From Mallotus nudiflorus (lineage: Eukaryota > Streptophyta > Magnoliopsida > Malpighiales > Euphorbiaceae), in NCBI GenBank assembly GCA_947683625.1, contig CANTUR010000844.1, positions 170,213 through 234,212 of the forward strand: a stretch of DNA of 64,000 nucleotides, written 5' to 3'. Below the pieces are notes generated by a model. It saw only the letters and a list, made by a program, of their open reading frames with translations, had not been told where the DNA came from and searched no databases. Positions 60,041-64,000 of the stretch are shown in pieces; the first letter of the stretch is position 1; each line of letters opens with the position of its first letter. The position numbers and the translations under genes were made by a program.

Positions 60041-60576
60041 TCTTTTTTTCCCCCGCAAAACTCACAAAAAAGGTGGAACAGAGAGTGGCTCATCATCTCA
60101 AAATACAATTCTTCTTCTTCAATTGTATTAATTTTCGTCATCTTTTTCATACTAATTGTCATGCCGCATCAATATCATTCAACTACACAAGCTTTCATCC
60201 GGGTACTCAGGATATAAAGTGCAGAGGAGATGCATCCATTTATGAGCATTTGTGGCATGACCTGTTTGAAAAGTTCTCATCATTGTTCTGGGGGGGCCGG
60301 TGGCCACTCCACATGATGCCCAAAAGTGAAAGGTCAGATAAATTAAGGTTTCTTTTCTTAAGATTACTATAATGTTTTTTTCTTAACTTTTTTTCTTTGA
60401 AGTTTTCAATAAAATTTCCCTCTCTCTGCTCTCTCCGTTTCTTTTCTTTAATTTATTGTCCTCTTACCTTTCACATTTTTAGTTCACCACACCCTTCAAT
60501 TTCTAATTCCCTTCGATTTCAGCTTTATTTATTCTTTCATTTATTATTTTATTTTCGGGTTCTTGAGCTTATTGCA

Positions 60577-61655
60577 GCTGAACATGGTTGTGTTGATGGT
60601 TACAAAGAGCTTCAAGATTGGAAAATCATGATGCAATTGATGCAGCTATTGTTTCAATGCTTGCTGACCCTAATTACATGAAACATCGAATCTTTGTTTT
60701 TCAGTCCTATTAAGTGAGTTCATTATATTGTTCTATTGTTAGGTTCGAGCTGGAATTACTGAAGTTCACTTTTTTCCACTCAATCCAACTGATTAAGGAA
60801 CAACACATACTTACCTAGACAATGCAGGCAAGATGCATAGAGTGAGCAAAGGAGCGCCAGAGCAGGTTTGCCTCTATAATCCTACAGTACTTTATGTCTT
60901 CACTACAGGTTGTAGTCTGAAACTTATTACATTTTTTCATGTTGCAACATCAGATTCTCAATTTGGCTTATAATAAATCTGATGTTTGCTAAAAAAAATT
61001 GCATGCAATAATTGATAAATTTGCTGAGCGTGGACTTCGATCCCTTGCGGTTACTCGGCAGGTATAAGCTTTGTTTTATATAGTGTTTTTGAAGCTTGTT
61101 CTTTGATACTTCTACATGAAGAGACTGATGTTGTTTATAGGAAGTACCTGCTGGTACCAAAGACATCCCTGGTGGACTTTGGAAATTTCTTAGTCTTCTC
61201 CCTCTTTTCGAGTCGCCTCGCCATGACAGTGCTGAAACTAGAAAAGCTCTAGCCCTTGGTGTTGGAGTCAAAATGATCACAGGTGATCCACTGGCAATTG
61301 TAAAAGAGACAGGTAGACAGCTCGGAATGGGCTCAAATTTGTACCCATCATCCCCTTTACTGGGTGACAACAAGGATGGAGCAATTGGAGTGCTAACAAT
61401 TGACGAGCTCATTGAAAATGCAGACGGTTTTGCTGGTATATTCCCTGGTAATTATGTTCAACTCTTGTTTAGCTTACTGAATCTTCTTCTGGTTGCTCAC
61501 ATTTCACTTAATATATATTTTTTATTACAGAGCATAAGTTTGAGAATGCGAAGCGATTGCAAGCTAAAAAACATATTGTTGAAATGACTGGTGATGGAGT
61601 TAATGATGCACCTGAATTAAAGGTTGCAGACATAGGAGGTGTTGTGCTCTTATGA
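60577..61655 (+). pseudogene. Plasma-membrane H+-ATPase (P3A) fragment captured by the Helitron
   Basis: Five consecutive exons in native order: 60577-60672 (ASRLENHDAIDAAIVSMLAD after a shift), 60743-60865 (RAGITEVHFFPLNPTD, a stop, then GKMHRVSKGAPEQ), 60954-61061 (ILNLAYNKSD, a shift, then IDKFAERGLRSLAV), 61141-61447 (VPAGTKDIPGG, PRHDSAET, VKMITGDPLAIVKETGR, DGFAGIFP) and 61531-61655 (EHKFENAKRLQ, MTGDGVNDAP). Most splice sites are still GT-AG. This is the nucleotide-binding and phosphorylation-domain part of the proton pump. The DKTGT aspartate and all membrane helices are absent. Two frameshifts, a nonsense codon and loss of both gene ends make it a gene fragment. Retained introns show capture at the DNA level. 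It could be transcribed with CHX sequence, but no evidence here says so. Confidence 0.93.
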
Positions 61656-61759
61656 TGCATGATCGCACTGCTAATGAAAGAAGAGTGGAAGGTAGCAATT
61701 TGAAACTTGAACATTATTCCATAGGATGTTATTCTTGAGTATTTTCTTTCTATTGCTCA

Positions 61760-61787
61760 CCCGCACGTTGAGCGGGCATTTGCCTAG
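61760..61787 (+). terminator. Helitron 3' hairpin and CTAG end
   Basis: A five-base-pair perfect stem (CCCGC with GCGGG, loop ACGTTGA) is followed by CATTTGCCTAG. In Helitrons this structure marks where rolling-circle replication ends. Confidence 0.92.
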
Positions 61788-61975
61788 TTTTGTATAATCC
61801 TCAAGAGAGGCTTAACAATCTTGATTCTGCAACAAAGTACTTAAGAACACTCCAATCAACACCTCTACATGCAGAGCTACTTGTGCCTATGGGCATTTAC
61901 CAAGAAGACAACGTTCATGGCATCATCAAATTACTCGAAGCATTCAACCCGAATGCTATTAACTTGAAGAAATAG
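61788..61975 (+). pseudogene. CHX exon, fragment C, part after the Helitron
   Basis: Continues in frame from 59746: LYNPQERLNNLDSATKYL, then QEDNVHGIIKLLEAF, ending in a stop after NLKK. It aligns with 8583-8782, with one four-codon length difference (VTMSVTLSIYQ there, VPMGIYQ here). It is the same CHX cytosolic start seen in fragment A2. Confidence 0.85.
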
Positions 61976-62261
61976 TTTAATTACTTCAGATGGACAGGCC
62001 TTTTTGAAAAACTCAGCCTAGGCAAGCTTACATGATAAGTGAAAAAACTTGGAAAAAATATAAAAATTACAGTATTAGATAATAAATAAAGCTAACAATA
62101 GAAAAAAAAAAAATAAAAACCGAAATTACAATATTGATGCCATAAAACAAACAACAACGTTGCAAAAAAGAGCAGCAATCAGATAGAGTGGTAGTGGTTA
62201 TATTAATTCTGGCTCTGACATGGTGGCAAGGAATGGCACTGAAAGAAGGCATTGTCTCTGA

Positions 62262-62740
62262 GAGAACGTGGCCAGTCTCCAACATACACATCTAAGTCTA
62301 TATACGAGAAACTTCTTGGCACAAAAATTACCGCAGGCGACACTAACCATTAATTCTAAAACAAAATGGAAATGGTCCCAAACATTTTAAGCATGGAACT
62401 CCCAAGCAGCTGGAAGAGATAAAACGAATCCGCTGCTGGGATGATATAGTTCACCATAAATATCCTTGTAGCGGTCACAGCCTCTGCAAGAAGGAGCTCC
62501 ACAAATAAAAAAAGTTTAGCAAAGCAATTCAATTCCATGCAAGGATTATGATTGACAACAGAATTGGAGAGGGATCAGCAGAACCAGCAGTTTTAGGCTT
62601 GGCCTTGAAGTTCAAATGAAACCAGTACCCAGCCCCAAATATTACTAAGCGTTTCAAAGGCTCCACATTCCCCATAGTCAGTCGCCAGATAATTTAGTAA
62701 CAAATAATTAATTAGATATCAAGGGACGATGTCAATGAAT
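62262..62740 (-). other. Duplicated block with a conserved 60-codon frame, copy 2
   Basis: Paralogous to 16970-17400. The minus-strand frame 62356-62538 again spans exactly 60 codons from MELNCFAKLF to FGTISILF, hydrophobic and unrecognised. The stretch 61976-62261 before it matches 8783-9025 and holds no gene. Confidence 0.4.
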
Positions 62741-63149
62741 ACACAAACATGACCAAAAGAAAACAGAGAACTTACGTTTATCTTATTTTAGTAATTCATT
62801 GCAAGATCATCCATCATCATTCCTTTCTTTTTTAGTTTTTGCTCTCACTTAACTTGATTTTATAGCACAAGAAATGATCTCACTTGCACCAAGCAGATGG
62901 AGAATACAATTGAAATCGAGCAAAATTCAAGCAAAAAATATTGTTTTTAAAGAGATGCAATTTCTACAGCCATAACAAGGCATTTTCAAAAGCATCAATT
63001 GTAAAACAAACATTAAACACATGATCATACAAACAACTCTCAGCCACCAAAGAAAGCATCAATTAGAGAGAGGAGGTTATAGGAATGTGTTTTACTGCGA
63101 ATTAGCTGGAAGAGCAAGTAAATTGAAACTTTGAATGTTTTCAGAAAAT
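62741..63149. other. Non-coding stretch
   Basis: No gene, repeat or paralogue recognised between the 60-codon block and the CHX fragment. Confidence 0.5.
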
Positions 63150-63532
63150 TTATAGTTAATGGTGATTTTTTAGACATTTAAGACATTCAAGAGCACAAAG
63201 TTTCCATAGAAAAATATGTTGCTTTTGAACACATTGGCTACATGCTTGATGCAGCATTTTACACCTTCATTATAGCAGTGAAAATGGTAGTGTGATTGTT
63301 AGAGCAGCAAGACATGCTTGGACCATTGTTTTATGTAGCTACATTGTACCCTTTCTAGCCATACAATTATTCTGCTAATGCATTCTCAATAACTTGGTTG
63401 TTTATGGACATGAAATTTATTTTCTTGCCTAATGTATTCTCCATAACCTACCTCCCTATTGTTGCTCTTGTCATGGAAGAGCTAGATCTCGTAACTACTG
63501 AATTGGGCTGGCTTGCGATTGTTGTGGAATTC
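63150..63532 (+). pseudogene. CHX cation/H+ exchanger membrane-domain fragment E
   Basis: Frameshifted pieces give EHIGYMLDAAFYTFIIAVKM (63214-63285), then RAARHAWTIVLCSYIVPFLA (63302-63362), then FSITYLPIVALVMEELDLVT and TELGWLAI (63430-63515). They match, in order, CHX membrane segments of the types (G)xxxFxFLVGVKM, RxGRKAxxIGxxSxxxPF and FPVIAxLLxELxLLxSELGRLA. This is the N-terminal half, so it belongs to a further CHX copy to the right and not to fragment C. It stops where LTR-like sequence begins at about 63533. Confidence 0.7.
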
Positions 63533-64000
63533 ATGTTAATTTCCACAAATAATAAAAAAAATCACCTTGAGAATTATTATACAGATGACTAAAGTGTAAA
63601 CGATTGTACTAAAAATCACTTGACAGAATTTTATCAAGACAAATAATTTTAATAGCACAATAATTAACAACAAATATACTCGACAATAGCTATTAAATAG
63701 ACATAAAAGAGAACACCAAAATTTAACGAGGTTGGCCAATTGTGTCTATGTCCTCGGACACTACTAAAATAGTATTTCACTAAATGAGGAAATATTATAA
63801 AAAAGGGCGAAAAAGAATACAATTGCCTAAATATATAGGAGAGGCAATTTGAGATGATCTAACTAAAGGGGGAAGGAGTCTCTTTATAGCCTTAGGACTC
63901 CTCCCACTCCTTTTAAATTTTCAATGTGGGATTGACAATTTTGCCTAAAAAACAACAAATCTCCACCTTGGAAAAATTCCATACAATTCTCTCTCAAAAA
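63533..64000. mobile_element. Possible LTR retrotransposon edge, cut by the window end
   Basis: From TGTTAATTTCCACAAA at 63533 the sequence carries TTTAACGAGGTTGGCCAA (63722-63739), a Tnn-CCTCGGACAC block and AATCTCCACCTTGG (63958-63971). I associate these motifs with plant copia-type LTRs. The second LTR and coding region would lie outside, so this remains tentative. The short frame 63536-63739 is not coding. Confidence 0.4.

Larger units (their letters stand above)
59747..61787 (+). mobile_element. Non-autonomous Helitron carrying H+-ATPase gene pieces
   Basis: All terminal features are visible. The 5' end is TC (59747, TCTATATCTATC). The 3' end is CTAG (61784-61787), preceded by a hairpin CCCGC-ACGTTGA-GCGGG (61760-61776) 11 bp before the end. 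Insertion is between A and T with no target duplication. The empty site is present at 8570-8600 (AAACA then TTTTGTAT), so both edges are fixed to the base. The 2041-bp element lacks RepHel coding sequence and must have moved with helicase supplied in trans. It interrupts a CHX exon. Inside are CT-rich direct repeats (59887-60040), a stretch of unknown origin to about 60570, and five H+-ATPase exons. Confidence 0.93.

Noticed and set aside
59852..60217. 121-codon plus-strand frame in the Helitron left part
   Set aside because: It is made by a pyrimidine-rich tandem duplication (Ser/Phe/Leu runs) and resembles no protein family; better explained as captured UTR.
59668..61975. A single fused CHX/H+-ATPase gene
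   Set aside because: The ATPase part lies wholly between Helitron ends and the CHX exon is continuous without it, so the fusion is an insertion and not a gene.

Overview
This is nuclear DNA from a flowering plant, almost certainly a eudicot. It is AT-rich, has GT-AG introns, plant-type CC-NB-ARC-LRR (CNL) resistance genes, and fragments of plant cytochrome P450, CHX cation/proton exchanger, laccase and plasma-membrane H+-ATPase genes. Plant lineages of copia, gypsy, LINE and Helitron elements are also present. I cannot name the species; a woody rosid would fit.

Only one gene looks intact: a CNL of 1142 codons on the minus strand (32042-35470). Two diverged paralogues lie to its left. Copy 1 (1-3526, with its first codons at 4695-4742) and copy 2 (11089-14709) are pseudogenes with many frameshifts, stops and motif-sized deletions. 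A fourth copy survives as a short 5' stub (37041-37081). All four point the same way and share long, recognisably duplicated flanks. Between the minus-strand CNLs lie plus-strand debris of a CHX exchanger (7490-8782, 15642-16180, 37003-37040, 59668-61975, 63150-63540) and of a P450 (9055-9560, 17520-18176, 30483-30720). The locus therefore looks like repeated segmental duplication of a CNL - CHX - P450 module followed by decay.

The right half is dominated by insertions. A copia element (37461-42176, target duplication ATATT), a Tat-type Ty3/gypsy element on the minus strand (42724-52276), a chromodomain gypsy element (52493-58430, target duplication TAGAT) and a Helitron (59747-61787) all interrupt one ancestral copy of the duplicated unit. 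Its host pieces can be ordered as 37041-37460, 42182-42723, 52277-52492, 58431-59746 and 61788 onward. The left half holds two long-inverted-repeat foldback elements (3527-4694, 4938-5537). One of them splits the first exon of CNL copy 1. An LTR fragment (18187-18673), a possible large solo LTR (19172-21025) and an L1-type LINE (22862-28560, minus) separate P450 copy B from a laccase remnant (29408-30022).

The most informative item is the 2041-bp Helitron. Its 5' TC end, 3' hairpin, CTAG end and A^T insertion point are all visible. A paralogous empty site lies in the same window at about 8578. It carries five consecutive exons, with introns, of a plasma-membrane H+-ATPase. Also notable are an antisense ORF between pol and the 3' LTR of the Tat element, a 106-bp tandem repeat array in the same element, and loss of the ancestral ATG of the intact CNL with apparent rescue by a new upstream ATG. 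I found no prokaryote-like system, CRISPR array, tRNA or rRNA gene.
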